From: Acetivibrio cellulolyticus CD2
GTDB lineage: Bacteria; Bacillota; Clostridia; Acetivibrionales; Acetivibrionaceae
NCBI RefSeq assembly: GCF_000179595.2
Contig: NZ_JH556657.1
Location: 692,017 to 756,016 of the forward strand
Direction of reading: 5' to 3'
Length of the DNA stretch: 64,000 nucleotides
Numbering within the stretch: the first letter of the stretch is position 1; every line of letters begins with the position of its first letter. The position numbers were made by a program, and so were the translations under genes. The notes beneath the pieces were generated by a model that was not told where the DNA came from, searched no databases, and was given only the letters and a program-made list of their open reading frames with translations. Below, one piece after another: positions 9,256-17,917 of this stretch.

Positions 9256-10968
9256 TCAAAGAGTGTCAATAATCCCCAAGAGATATTGTCGTAATATAGC
9301 AAAATCAATTGAATTAATTGAACCGTCTTGATTTATATCTGCGGCATCCTGTCCTAATGGGGATGGGAATGTATTAATCATTCCAAGCAGGAACATTCGC
9401 AAGTTTGCAAAGTCAATTGAGTTAATGCTATTGTCTCCATTCACATCTCCAATTTTTACTTCAGGCGTTGGTAATGGACCGTCAATAATAAATGAGTATT
9501 CGGTTTCATAATAAGGATAAATAAATATATAGTATGTTTTACCTTTTTCCAGTTCATAATTATATCTTGATGAATTGACTTGAGTTGAAAATATTGGATC
9601 TAGATATGAATATGAGTTGAAATCAAAAACTGAAAAATCTAAATGTAAGATATCTAAAAAGTTTATACTATAAGTGCCTGATAATTTAGGGATAAACCTA
9701 AAAACATCTTTGTGGTAAGAATTGATGTTGCCGGTTACAGGAGTAGCTACATCTATAGTCTTTGCAAAAATATAGGAATTATCATTGTAACCATCTAATG
9801 ATGATTTTATTGTAAAGGTATAAGGTGTAGGATCAGTATCTCCTCCAATTTTCAAAAAATATGTGCTACCCACTTGTAAGTTGTCATAACATACTATTGA
9901 TTTATGTTGTATTGCTACTTCATCAATTGCTAAATTCTTAGTTGCAGATATGTATTCTATGCCATCATAACAAATAACGAGATTATTTGAACTATCATAA
10001 AGCTCTATATTTTTGTACGGAACTCCTTTAACCTCTAGTATACAATATATCGAAGTGGCATTAAAACTGAAAATATCATAGTCTCCAGAATGGTATATTG
10101 AACCTTGAATATTTTGATTTGTGTAAACAGATTGAGAAGTACTTATGGTATCACCATAATCTTCTTCCAAAGGACCGGTTATTGAAAAGTCATAATAGGA
10201 TAGCACTTTACTGCTGTCTTCATTCCATACTTTTATGTAGTATTTTTGGTCTCTTGTAAGATTGAAATAACAGGCCAAATTGTGAATTTGTTCACCATTG
10301 CTATCTGTGATAATAAGATTGTAACAATGAGGTGATACTAAGTTGAGTTTGTATGCACCAGTCTTTTCGGGAACAAAACTAAAATAATCGATATCATCAG
10401 TTGAAATAAGATTTCCTGTAACTATACTACCTATCTGAATTTCGGATGAACTTTCTGTATCATTGCCATAATCATCAGTAACAGGTAAAAGATAAAATTG
10501 ATATTCAGCGTAATTTGAATATCCTATAACCTTAATAGTATAAAAGTAATCAAACGGTAAGTTGATAATGAATTCACTTTCCAACACATCTTCAGCACAA
10601 AATTCGTATAAAATATTATCTTCAATATCAGTTATTTCGATTGTTACGGAATTACTAGCATTGATTGAAAAAACAAATTCTTCACTTGTAGTTGGGTAAA
10701 AACTATATGCATCCATATCCGGATAACAATCAGTATTATTTATTATTACAGTAGATTCTTTTATAGGATGCGGGTCATTAATACCAGTATAAGAATCACT
10801 ACAATCATCATAAGGTAATGGTATTGAATTGGCATATGTAGATTGATCTCCTGCATTATTAAATGAGTTGACAAAGGTTTCTTGTGAAGCTGTTAAGCCA
10901 AAGGCGTTAAGATGAAAAATCATAGCAAAGACAAAGAACGTTAAAACAAATTGGATCTTTTTGTACAT
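9256..10968 (-). CDS. Dockerin-bearing exported protein made of PPC-like domains
   Basis: The product has 570 residues from an ATG behind CAGGGGGAAA. A signal peptide (about residues 1-26) is followed by several beta-sandwich repeats of roughly 110 residues that look like bacterial pre-peptidase C-terminal (PPC) domains. Each has a D-x-D-x-F/Y-S-F strand followed by a hydrophobic strand (for example DIDYFSFVPEKTGAYKLNLV). The last 66 residues are a type-I-like dockerin: two segments of D-x-N-x-D-x-x-I-N-S-I-D-F followed by L-R-x-x-L-L-G. No catalytic domain is visible. By family knowledge the dockerin would plug it into a scaffoldin cohesin on the cell surface. It is transcribed alone toward the terminator at 9183-9216. 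Confidence 0.85.
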   Translation of the reverse strand: MYKKIQFVLTFFVFAMIFHLNAFGLTASQETFVNSFNNAGDQSTYANSIPLPYDDCSDSYTGINDPHPIKESTVIINNTDCYPDMDAYSFYPTTSEEFVFSINASNSVTIEITDIEDNILYEFCAEDVLESEFIINLPFDYFYTIKVIGYSNYAEYQFYLLPVTDDYGNDTESSSEIQIGSIVTGNLISTDDIDYFSFVPEKTGAYKLNLVSPHCYNLIITDSNGEQIHNLACYFNLTRDQKYYIKVWNEDSSKVLSYYDFSITGPLEEDYGDTISTSQSVYTNQNIQGSIYHSGDYDIFSFNATSIYCILEVKGVPYKNIELYDSSNNLVICYDGIEYISATKNLAIDEVAIQHKSIVCYDNLQVGSTYFLKIGGDTDPTPYTFTIKSSLDGYNDNSYIFAKTIDVATPVTGNINSYHKDVFRFIPKLSGTYSINFLDILHLDFSVFDFNSYSYLDPIFSTQVNSSRYNYELEKGKTYYIFIYPYYETEYSFIIDGPLPTPEVKIGDVNGDNSINSIDFANLRMFLLGMINTFPSPLGQDAADINQDGSINSIDFAILRQYLLGIIDTL

Positions 10969-11015
10969 TAATATTTCCCCCTGATAAAAATAATAGCACT
11001 ATATCTATTTGTATA

Positions 11016-11047
11016 AAAGCACTAGCTTGTGTAAACGCCAGTGCTTT
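11016..11047 (-). other. Hairpin in the leader of the PPC-dockerin gene
   Basis: AAAGCACT (11016-11023) pairs with AGTGCTTT (11040-11047). It lies about 50-80 nt upstream of the minus-strand start at 10968, with T-rich sequence after the stem on that strand. It could be an attenuator or the tail of a lost upstream unit. Confidence 0.35.
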
Positions 11048-11343
11048 ATGCTTATACATTAAAACAAATAATATATATACTATCACAAAATTTGTACAAA
11101 ATTCTACTTTAGAAAATACATATTTTGCAGTTCATTAATACTTCTCTTTTTATATGACACTTTTTTGTAATTCGGCAACAGTTTCAGGGCATCCATCCCT
11201 TTACTTAGTTATTGACAATTGGACAATAGATTGTTGAAATTATAACTATGGTTGATTTGATAAATTGATGATAATTATGCTTTACAGAAGGGAATAATTT
11301 TTAATAAGCAAAAGAAGGTATTACACAGAAAAATAATATATAA
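11048..11343. other. Intergenic stretch without a supported gene
   Basis: AT-rich sequence. The only frame of note is about 30 codons on the minus strand near 11100-11190 (MDALKLLPNYKK start), without a ribosome site. I do not support it as a gene. Confidence 0.5.
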
Positions 11344-11345
11344 AT

Positions 11346-11385
11346 AAAAAGATTTGGTTCTAAGCGAATTGAACCAAATCTTTTT
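11346..11385. terminator. Terminator of the GH30 gene
   Basis: A perfect 15-bp stem, 11346-11360 with 11371-11385 (AAAAAGATTTGGTTC arm), has a 10-nt loop and A/T runs on both flanks. It lies about 60 nt past the minus-strand stop at 11444. Confidence 0.85.
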
Positions 11386-11443
11386 ATTTGAGGAATTTGC
11401 GAAGCAAATGTCCTAAACTACAATATAATTTTCTTCTTCCACC

Positions 11444-13381
11444 TTAACTTGGAAAATCAGCTATCATACCCAATACATATTGCCTCATCAATGCAAAGTC
11501 GATAGAGTTTACCTGACCGTCAGAATTAACATCGGCATTGGAAAGATTCGTTCCTGTAAGCAGAGTTATGCCAAGTAAATGCAGTCGTAATAATCCTAAG
11601 TCTATCGAATTGGCATTTCCGTCCTGATTCACATCTCCTTTTTTACCAAGGGTTGGGGTTGGAGTCGCAGTATCAGTTCCAAACTTAAACCAGTTCAGGT
11701 TAAACAAATAACTGCTACTACCTGTATATTTTAAATAAAGATCATGAGTTCCACTCACTCCGCTTACACTGCACGATTTGGTAGTATAGTTCTGCCAACC
11801 GCCAGTTACTGGAACCGGACAAGTCCCTATCAAAGTGCCGCTAATACTATCAAGCCTGATCTCAATATTACCTCCATTGCCATTGCTGGAAACTCTTGCC
11901 TCAAAACTTGTGGCACCGCTACCAAAATTCATATTTTTGTAAACAGTATAATCCCCATTCTCAATATAACCGACACACTCTCCACCTTCATCAACAGATC
12001 CGTTTTGGATTCCTGACTGTTCGTTATAACTTTCTGCTTCCAATTTATCAAATGCACTTCTTTGAGCTACAGGTGTTGGGGTTTGGCTTGATGTTGGGGT
12101 TTGAGTAACAATTGGTCCTTCTAAACTACCTACAAAGGTTGTAACACTTTCTGCAGGCAGCTGAGCTGTAAAGGAACTTGCTGATACATTAACGGATCCG
12201 GCCGCTAAATTTTGGCTGCCAGTAGTTGTGTATGCACTTATAGTTGACGGTGAGCCGCCCTGTATATTAAATTTCTGACTTACCGCAGAAGTACCTTTAT
12301 TGATTGCAACTATAACAACTTTGTTATCACCTGTATAGGCAGATACATACACGTTTGTATTTGGATTCTTTGTAGCATCAACTCTATAATATCCAGGACG
12401 GACATATTTGGAGTATTGAGCCATCATATAGCCACGCTTACTTACATTACCGTCCTCTTTCATCGGACCATATTGCCTGCGTATGTACCACCACACATAT
12501 GCCTGAAAATTCCCCTCTACCAAAGCATTATGCATATTATATGCAACCTCTATAGCCTCAGGCCAACGGTCTGCAGAGTTACTGTCACTGTTTGGTACAT
12601 ATACCTCCGTCATCCAGAGTTCTTTTCCAGCTCCTTTTTGTTGGAAAAGGGGATAGCTCATATTACTTATGCTTGTACCATAAAAGTGAGCACCAAGAAT
12701 ATCCATATTGTCAAGAGCCGTAGCATCGTTCAAAATAGGATCCGACATATTTTTTAAATATTGAAACGACTCAGGTGCTATTACTTTACAGCCTGTAATT
12801 GAGCCGGCATTATTTTTCATAAAGTTAAGCATTTCTTGTGGAGTCCACCATGTCCAATCGCTTGCGTAATCAGGTTCATTTTGTACAGAAATAGCATAAA
12901 GATCCACGCCATTGTCCTTCATGTATTTAACGAAGTCGTTAAGATGCTGTGCATAAGCAGCATACTTATCGTATCTAAGCCGTTTTTGATTTGCTACACC
13001 ATTACGAGTGAAGGTCTCAACCATATCACTTGGAGGGTTCCATGGCGAAGCAAAAACTATTGCTCCTTTTTCAACCGCTTTTTTTGCAGTTGCTAATTCT
13101 TTTGACCAATTATTTTTGTTTTCATCTACATGAATTCTTAAAACTGAAAAACCTAACTGCCCTGGTTCATTGCCAAAAGCTGTTTCTCTTTGGGCTTCTG
13201 TCAAATCTCCAGCCCAAACCGGATGATTTATCCCACCAAAACCTCTAATCGATTGTTTTTGTGCTGATAAATTTACTGTTACATCACTTGCCGCCTCTGA
13301 TATCATTGTACTGCAAAGAGGCTGTACAACAGCAAGTGTCAAAATAGTAACAAACAGTATCAATTTTTTTAACTTATTCAT
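11444..13381 (-). CDS. Cellulosomal GH30 glucuronoxylanase with CBM6 and dockerin
   Basis: The product has 645 residues. Start 13381 is chosen because GAGGGGGAAG just upstream is its ribosome site. A signal peptide (to about residue 31) is followed by a GH30 subfamily-8-like catalytic domain (about 33-425) with acid/base Glu169 in SVQNEPDY and nucleophile Glu259 in WMTEVY. The paired Arg at 301-302 (WWYIRRQYGPMKEDG) matches the region that binds the methylglucuronic acid side chain in XynC-type enzymes. A Thr/Pro linker leads to a CBM6 (about 450-570, starting KLEAESY), and a type-I-like dockerin occupies the last 62 residues. Expected role: cutting glucuronoxylan outside the cell as part of the cellulosome. 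Subfamily placement rests on remembered similarity to Bacillus XynC and is strong. Confidence 0.93.
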   Translation of the reverse strand: MNKLKKLILFVTILTLAVVQPLCSTMISEAASDVTVNLSAQKQSIRGFGGINHPVWAGDLTEAQRETAFGNEPGQLGFSVLRIHVDENKNNWSKELATAKKAVEKGAIVFASPWNPPSDMVETFTRNGVANQKRLRYDKYAAYAQHLNDFVKYMKDNGVDLYAISVQNEPDYASDWTWWTPQEMLNFMKNNAGSITGCKVIAPESFQYLKNMSDPILNDATALDNMDILGAHFYGTSISNMSYPLFQQKGAGKELWMTEVYVPNSDSNSADRWPEAIEVAYNMHNALVEGNFQAYVWWYIRRQYGPMKEDGNVSKRGYMMAQYSKYVRPGYYRVDATKNPNTNVYVSAYTGDNKVVIVAINKGTSAVSQKFNIQGGSPSTISAYTTTGSQNLAAGSVNVSASSFTAQLPAESVTTFVGSLEGPIVTQTPTSSQTPTPVAQRSAFDKLEAESYNEQSGIQNGSVDEGGECVGYIENGDYTVYKNMNFGSGATSFEARVSSNGNGGNIEIRLDSISGTLIGTCPVPVTGGWQNYTTKSCSVSGVSGTHDLYLKYTGSSSYLFNLNWFKFGTDTATPTPTLGKKGDVNQDGNANSIDLGLLRLHLLGITLLTGTNLSNADVNSDGQVNSIDFALMRQYVLGMIADFPS

Positions 13382-13491
13382 TTTCTTCCCCCTCATATTC
13401 TATTATTTTTTAGTTTTTAACTTTTTATAAATATTTATGTTTTCAATAATTCAATAGCCTCATTAAATGCCATTAACCCGACGCTTTTATA

Positions 13492-13795
13492 TTGTTAGAT
13501 AGTTTATCAATTAATATATGCGATAACAATTCTCTTTTTGCGTCCGGAATTATAAAAAATAATTCCGACATTTTTATCAATCCTATAAATCCAGATCTTA
13601 CATTAAATGTATTAACGATTAAAAACTACGATATTGTTTTTATGGGTTGTCAAATGCCGATAATGAATGGCTATGAAGCTACTAATAAAATTCGGAAACT
13701 ATATAAGCAAACCCTTTGACTCAAAAAAGCTGTTTGAAATAATTGGAGAGAGAGTTGGGATGTACAATGCTATTGTGCCAGGTCATTCTCCATAG
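13492..13795 (+). pseudogene. Broken response-regulator receiver domain
   Basis: One frame (13492-13719) reads a receiver start and the beta-3 region YDIVFMGCQMPIMNGYEA, where the phosphoacceptor Asp of the usual MDCQMP is Gly. The next frame then continues with SKPFDSKKLFEII, the typical receiver C-terminus with its conserved Lys-Pro, to a stop at 13795. About 35 residues that normally lie between the two parts are missing, so a deletion plus frame change has destroyed the gene. The first frame would have to start at TTG. Its end overlaps the stop of the convergent hydrolase gene. Confidence 0.75.
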
Positions 13796-14588
13796 TTATG
13801 TCTTTCTCATAAACAATCTCCTTATTTTCAATCCAATTCAAAAGTGCATCTATACATGCTGATACTTCTTTTCCATTTACGTTACAATGTCCATCTCTTG
13901 AGACTTTCCATACTGCAGGTTTTACATAATTCCCTTGCACATTTCCGCAATACTCCAACGGAAACCCTACCTCATCCTGATTTGACAAGAAAAGTATCGG
14001 CTTTTGGGGAGTATATTTTACCGAAATATCATATACAGCTCCAATTGCCAAAAATCCGCTGTAATCATAACCACATTCTGCCATCCTTGTTGCTATTAAC
14101 CCCCCCATTGAATAGCCCTGTACAATTGCAATATTCGATTTTCCATATTTTCTTTCAATAAATTCCCTTAGATTATCAATATCTTCAAAAGCATCTCCTA
14201 ATATAAAACCATTTCTTCTAAAACTAGTTGCAGCAACTATCCAGCCATCTTTAATCATCTTGATATGATCGGATGAATCGGTTTCAAGTGTTACTTCTAA
14301 AGGTTCATAAGCTTGTCTTAGTCCATGGGCATATATCAACAATTTTCCATTCCATTTTTCAGGTACATGAACTTTATATTTAGCGCCACCGATTTCTCCT
14401 TCCAAAATTGTTCCTAAATCAATCTTGTATTCTTTTTCACTTATATTCTCCTGGGATTCTGCTGTATTATCTGCAACTAAAGTATCTGATGCAATAGGTG
14501 TGACAGATGCTTCTTTATTATATTCACTTGAACAAGCACATAAAATTAAAAATGTTAACCCTAAACAAAAAGTAATTATTTTTTTCAC
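13770..14588 (-). CDS. Lipoprotein alpha/beta hydrolase
   Basis: The product has 272 residues and starts at GTG 14588 behind AAGGGGG. A lipobox (ILCA-Cys19) and a Ser/Thr-rich linker precede an alpha/beta-hydrolase domain. That domain has LIYAHG (oxyanion region, about 85-90), the nucleophile elbow GYSMGG with Ser160, a candidate acid Asp205 (SNQDEVG) and His234 (DGHCNV). It should be a membrane-anchored extracellular esterase or peptidase-like hydrolase; the substrate cannot be read from sequence. The IS at 14616 inserted about 25 nt upstream of its start, just beyond the ribosome site, and may have displaced its promoter. Confidence 0.85.
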   Translation of the reverse strand: MKKIITFCLGLTFLILCACSSEYNKEASVTPIASDTLVADNTAESQENISEKEYKIDLGTILEGEIGGAKYKVHVPEKWNGKLLIYAHGLRQAYEPLEVTLETDSSDHIKMIKDGWIVAATSFRRNGFILGDAFEDIDNLREFIERKYGKSNIAIVQGYSMGGLIATRMAECGYDYSGFLAIGAVYDISVKYTPQKPILFLSNQDEVGFPLEYCGNVQGNYVKPAVWKVSRDGHCNVNGKEVSACIDALLNWIENKEIVYEKDITMENDLAQ

Positions 14589-14603
14589 TTATATCCCCCT
14601 TGT

Positions 14604-14615
14604 AAAAATACTTTC
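14604..14615. repeat. Left target-site duplication of the IS (12 bp)
   Basis: AAAAATACTTTC here is repeated exactly at 16365-16376, directly after the right end of the element as defined by its second copy. Confidence 0.75.
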
Positions 14616-16364
14616 TTAGTTATTTGCGAAATGCTATAACGCTTGAATTTACTGCATTTCAAATTGATATTTTTATTGTTTTCCCCCTCTGCTTCTAGTA
14701 AAATATAGGTATCTAATCCAATTTTAAACAAGAGAAGGGGAAAACAAATGGTAAAACTTTATAAACAAATTTCTTTTGCTGACACATTCGAAGAATGTAA
14801 AGATGTTTTTCAAAATAATAAGCCAAAATTTCTTAAGCTACTCTCACAACATCTTGATTTATCTTCGCTTATACCACAGGATTTTTATTGGTCTTACCAC
14901 AAAACTCTAGGGAGAGACCGTAAATATTCACTCTCTTCAATGCTTTCAGCATTAGTTCTGCAGAAAATTCTTGGCATTCCTACAGTTTCGCTACTCATTA
15001 TTTTTCTTAATTTATGCCATGAAGCCCGTGAATTCTGTGGCCTTCCAGACGTCCCTCATAACTCTCAGTTTACACGGTTCAAACAAGATTTCGTTATTTA
15101 CCTGGAAAACTTCTTTAACCACCTTGTAGATATTACAGAACCTATTTGCCAGGAAATTAACACTACTCTTGCATCCACTATCGCTTATGATACTTCAGGT
15201 ATTGAAACCTTTGTAACTGAGAATAACCCAAAGTTCATAAATTCTATCATAAAAAAACTCAAGGCTTTCTACAAGGACAAGCCTGATGTCGATGTATATA
15301 AAATGGCTTATAGCCTTATGCCTTCTTCAGCCTCTGCAAACAAAGAAATCAAGCAACTCTACATAAACGGCTACTTCTGCTATGTCTACAAGTTTGGCAT
15401 TATCACCAACGGCCTCGGCATTCCAAGACATATTGCCTTTTTGGATAGTGACTTCAAAAAGAAACATCCTGAAATGCACATTGAGAAAAAATCGGATTCT
15501 CCAGACGAAGATAAATCTATTAGTGATTCCAAATCCCTTAAACCAGTATTTGCAGACTTCTTTACTCTTCACCCGGATTTTAAACCAAGCACTTTCCTTG
15601 GTGATTCTATTTTTGATACGTGCGATACCTACACATTGCTCTTAGATGAACTCAAGTTTCAAAGGGCTCTAATACCTTTGAATTCCAGAAATTCAAACCC
15701 TAATCTTCCGCCTATTAAATACAATGATGATGGTTGGCCACTTTGCTCTAAAGATTCTTCTGTACCAATGAAACCAAATGGCTGGAGCCGAGAAGAAGGA
15801 AGAATCGAAAGATTCAAATGGCGGTGCCCACAGGCAAAACTAATTAAAGGTAAATGGGTTACTTCTTGTGATAACCCCTGTAATGGCAAGCCTTGCGGTC
15901 GTGTAACCTTCACATCTCCTGCCATGGATAAACGCATGTATCCAGGTGTGATTAGAGGCTCTGACGAATGGATTTCTGACTACAAAATTAGGACTGTAGT
16001 AGAAAAAAACATTCAATACCTTAAGGAGCCTATGGCCTGTGGTAATCTTAAAACAAGAGACAACCTAACTATTAAAGCAGATTTATATCTCGCAGGTATC
16101 ACACAACTAATTACTGTAATACTTGCAGATAAAATTCATGAGCACAAGTATATACGTAGTTTAAAACCTTTAATCGCTTGATTTACTAACTTACTCTTGA
16201 AACTTATGTCTTATACATAAGCTTATTTGTGCTGTAATTTCATCAACAAGGTTCTGGTTTTTCAGTCAAATCACTAACATATATCCCTCTTAAGTTATCA
16301 AAGTCCATTTTACATCTCTTCTAACTTTTTACATCTGATTTTTTAAGTCATTTTGCAAATGCCT
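14616..16364 (+). mobile_element. Complete insertion sequence, about 1.75 kb
   Basis: The right end is fixed by loss of identity with the copy at 1-676. The left end is inferred from the 12-bp direct repeat. The ends carry imperfect inverted repeats: starting at 14618, about 16 of the first 22 bases match the complement of the right end (shared core ATTTGC-AAATG). It has one gene, the transposase at 14748-16181, and about 180 nt of non-coding right end. I cannot assign the IS family with certainty; a 12-bp duplication is longer than in most DDE families. Confidence 0.85.
14748..16181 (+). CDS. DDE transposase
   Basis: The product has 477 residues, with ATG behind AGAAGGGG. The N-terminal part (about 1-130) is a helix-rich DNA-binding region. 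Probable catalytic acidic residues are Asp in IAYDTSG (about residue 147), Asp in FLGDSIFD (about 288) and Glu in RTVVEKNIQYLK (about 426). This is the spacing of an IS4/IS1182-like RNase-H-fold transposase. Between the last two lies a Cys-rich stretch (WRCPQAK, SCDNPC, KPCG) that may bind zinc. The frame is complete and a near-identical copy exists in the window, so the element was recently and perhaps still is active. Confidence 0.9.
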   Translation: MVKLYKQISFADTFEECKDVFQNNKPKFLKLLSQHLDLSSLIPQDFYWSYHKTLGRDRKYSLSSMLSALVLQKILGIPTVSLLIIFLNLCHEAREFCGLPDVPHNSQFTRFKQDFVIYLENFFNHLVDITEPICQEINTTLASTIAYDTSGIETFVTENNPKFINSIIKKLKAFYKDKPDVDVYKMAYSLMPSSASANKEIKQLYINGYFCYVYKFGIITNGLGIPRHIAFLDSDFKKKHPEMHIEKKSDSPDEDKSISDSKSLKPVFADFFTLHPDFKPSTFLGDSIFDTCDTYTLLLDELKFQRALIPLNSRNSNPNLPPIKYNDDGWPLCSKDSSVPMKPNGWSREEGRIERFKWRCPQAKLIKGKWVTSCDNPCNGKPCGRVTFTSPAMDKRMYPGVIRGSDEWISDYKIRTVVEKNIQYLKEPMACGNLKTRDNLTIKADLYLAGITQLITVILADKIHEHKYIRSLKPLIA

Positions 16365-16376
16365 AAAAATACTTTC
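16365..16376. repeat. Right target-site duplication of the IS (12 bp)
   Basis: An exact copy of 14604-14615 that begins at the first base after the shared right end of the element. Confidence 0.75.
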
Positions 16377-16623
16377 AAATACTTTCAAGCTTATTACTAT
16401 TATTTGTAGTAGAACTCTTTAATAAACTCCTCAACTACAATTTTACTATAATTTCCCTTCAAATAAAACAATAAAAGAATTAATAATAATTAGATTAATA
16501 AATTTAATTAAGTATATTTTATCAATTTGGAAAAGCCTAATTTTTTTAATGGTATGACTTGCAAAAAAGGTGGTATATTCTAAATGAAATGCCTTATATC
16601 AAAAAACTAAGAGGAGTGATCCC
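16377..16623 (+). other. AT-rich upstream region of the Rieske gene
   Basis: There is no gene here. The sequence is very AT-rich and ends in the GAGGAG ribosome site of the next gene. No promoter stands out clearly enough to mark. Confidence 0.5.
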
Positions 16624-17598
16624 ATGATCTATAATCAATGGTATGCAGTACTACCGTCACGTGAAGTAAAAAAGGGCAAAATTCTAGCCGTCAAAAGACT
16701 AGGGCTCAACCTTGCTTTTTTTAGGACGGAAGCTGGGCAGTTAGGTTGTGTTGTTGACCAGTGCACCCATAGAGGTGCCGCATTGAGTATAGGGAAGCTA
16801 AAATCTGACTGCATTTGCTGTCCTTTTCATGCACTTGAATTTGATAGCAGCGGAAAATGTAGATTTATACCTGCCAATGGAATATCGTCAACTGAAGACC
16901 TATCCAGATATAATGTTAAGTCTTACAAAGTAATGGAAGCAAATGATATTATATACGTTTGGTATGGAGACAATGAAAAATCAACTGATGAACTTCCTTT
17001 CTTTTATGATCAGATTGATCCCTCCTATTCCTATGGTGAAATTTCAGATTTGTGGAATTCCCATTATTCGCGCTGTATAGAAAATCAGCTTGATGTAGTT
17101 CATGTGCCAGTTGTACATTATAACACAATAGGCAGGGGAAATAAGAGCCTTATAAATGGTCCAAAAACATTGTTTGAAAATAACACACTGATAACAAGTG
17201 CCAATAACGAGAAGGATGTAGGCCAAAAACCCAAGCCTGCCTCTGAATGTGTAATTAAAAGTACTTACCTTTCATTTAAATACCCAAATGTATGGCTAAA
17301 CCATATTACTGATAAAATCAAAGTATTAATATTTTTTGCTCCTGTAGATGACGAAAACACTGTACTATATATTAGATTTTACTGCAAATTATCGAAATTA
17401 AGACTTATTAATAATCTGATCTGCTTTTTTGGAAGATATGCTGACAAGATAGTAGAAAGACAGGACAAAAGAGTTGTAATTACCCAACAGCCAAAAGCTT
17501 CCGAATTCAAATCCATTGAAAAGCTTCTAAAAGGAGACGGTCCAATTATTATGTACAGGAAAATCAGGGATGAACTAAAAAATGGTAAGAACGTTTAA
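16624..17598 (+). CDS. Rieske-type non-haem iron oxygenase alpha-subunit-like protein
   Basis: The product has 324 residues, with ATG behind GAGGAG. The N-terminal Rieske domain has Cys47-x-His49 (CTHRGA) and, 16 residues further, Cys66-x-x-His69 (CPFH), the [2Fe-2S] ligands. The C-terminal catalytic domain has Asp157-x-x-His160-x4-His165 (DVVHVPVVH), the mononuclear iron facial triad, so both centres look complete. The family hydroxylates or demethylates small molecules with O2 and electrons from a reductase. No reductase or ferredoxin gene is next to it, and an O2-using enzyme is unexpected in a cellulosomal anaerobe. It is a single-gene unit lying directly downstream of the IS. The substrate is unknown. 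Confidence 0.88.
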   Translation: MIYNQWYAVLPSREVKKGKILAVKRLGLNLAFFRTEAGQLGCVVDQCTHRGAALSIGKLKSDCICCPFHALEFDSSGKCRFIPANGISSTEDLSRYNVKSYKVMEANDIIYVWYGDNEKSTDELPFFYDQIDPSYSYGEISDLWNSHYSRCIENQLDVVHVPVVHYNTIGRGNKSLINGPKTLFENNTLITSANNEKDVGQKPKPASECVIKSTYLSFKYPNVWLNHITDKIKVLIFFAPVDDENTVLYIRFYCKLSKLRLINNLICFFGRYADKIVERQDKRVVITQQPKASEFKSIEKLLKGDGPIIMYRKIRDELKNGKNV

Positions 17599-17627
17599 GA
17601 AATCATAATATAAGGTTAAATTTGAAA

Positions 17628-17664
17628 GACTCCATATAACTTAAAAAGTGTGGAGCCTTTTTTA
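17628..17664 (+). terminator. Probable terminator of the Rieske gene
   Basis: GACTCCAT (17628-17635) pairs imperfectly with GTGGAGCC (17650-17657), followed by a run of T. It lies about 30 nt past the stop. Confidence 0.6.
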
Positions 17665-17917
17665 TATTCCCTTGATACATATTTCCAATTTTATCATTAC
17701 AAAGTATCGCGCAACAATGTAATGATTGCTCAAAGTGCGTATTCTCTTAACTTTTATATTGTAATATTCATTGTCAATTAAGTTTAATGTGACTATTAAT
17801 TATGCTTTAGTAACAAGTGAAATAAGACGATAAACTTATGTCAGTATAGTTTAAAAGTTAATAGTAAAACTTTGCCAGACGTCAGATAAAAATAGATTCG
17901 ATGGGAGAGGTTTGGGT

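Noticed and set aside
11090..11200. Small minus-strand frame of 30 codons
   Set aside because: No ribosome site, no related sequence in the window, and a length expected by chance.
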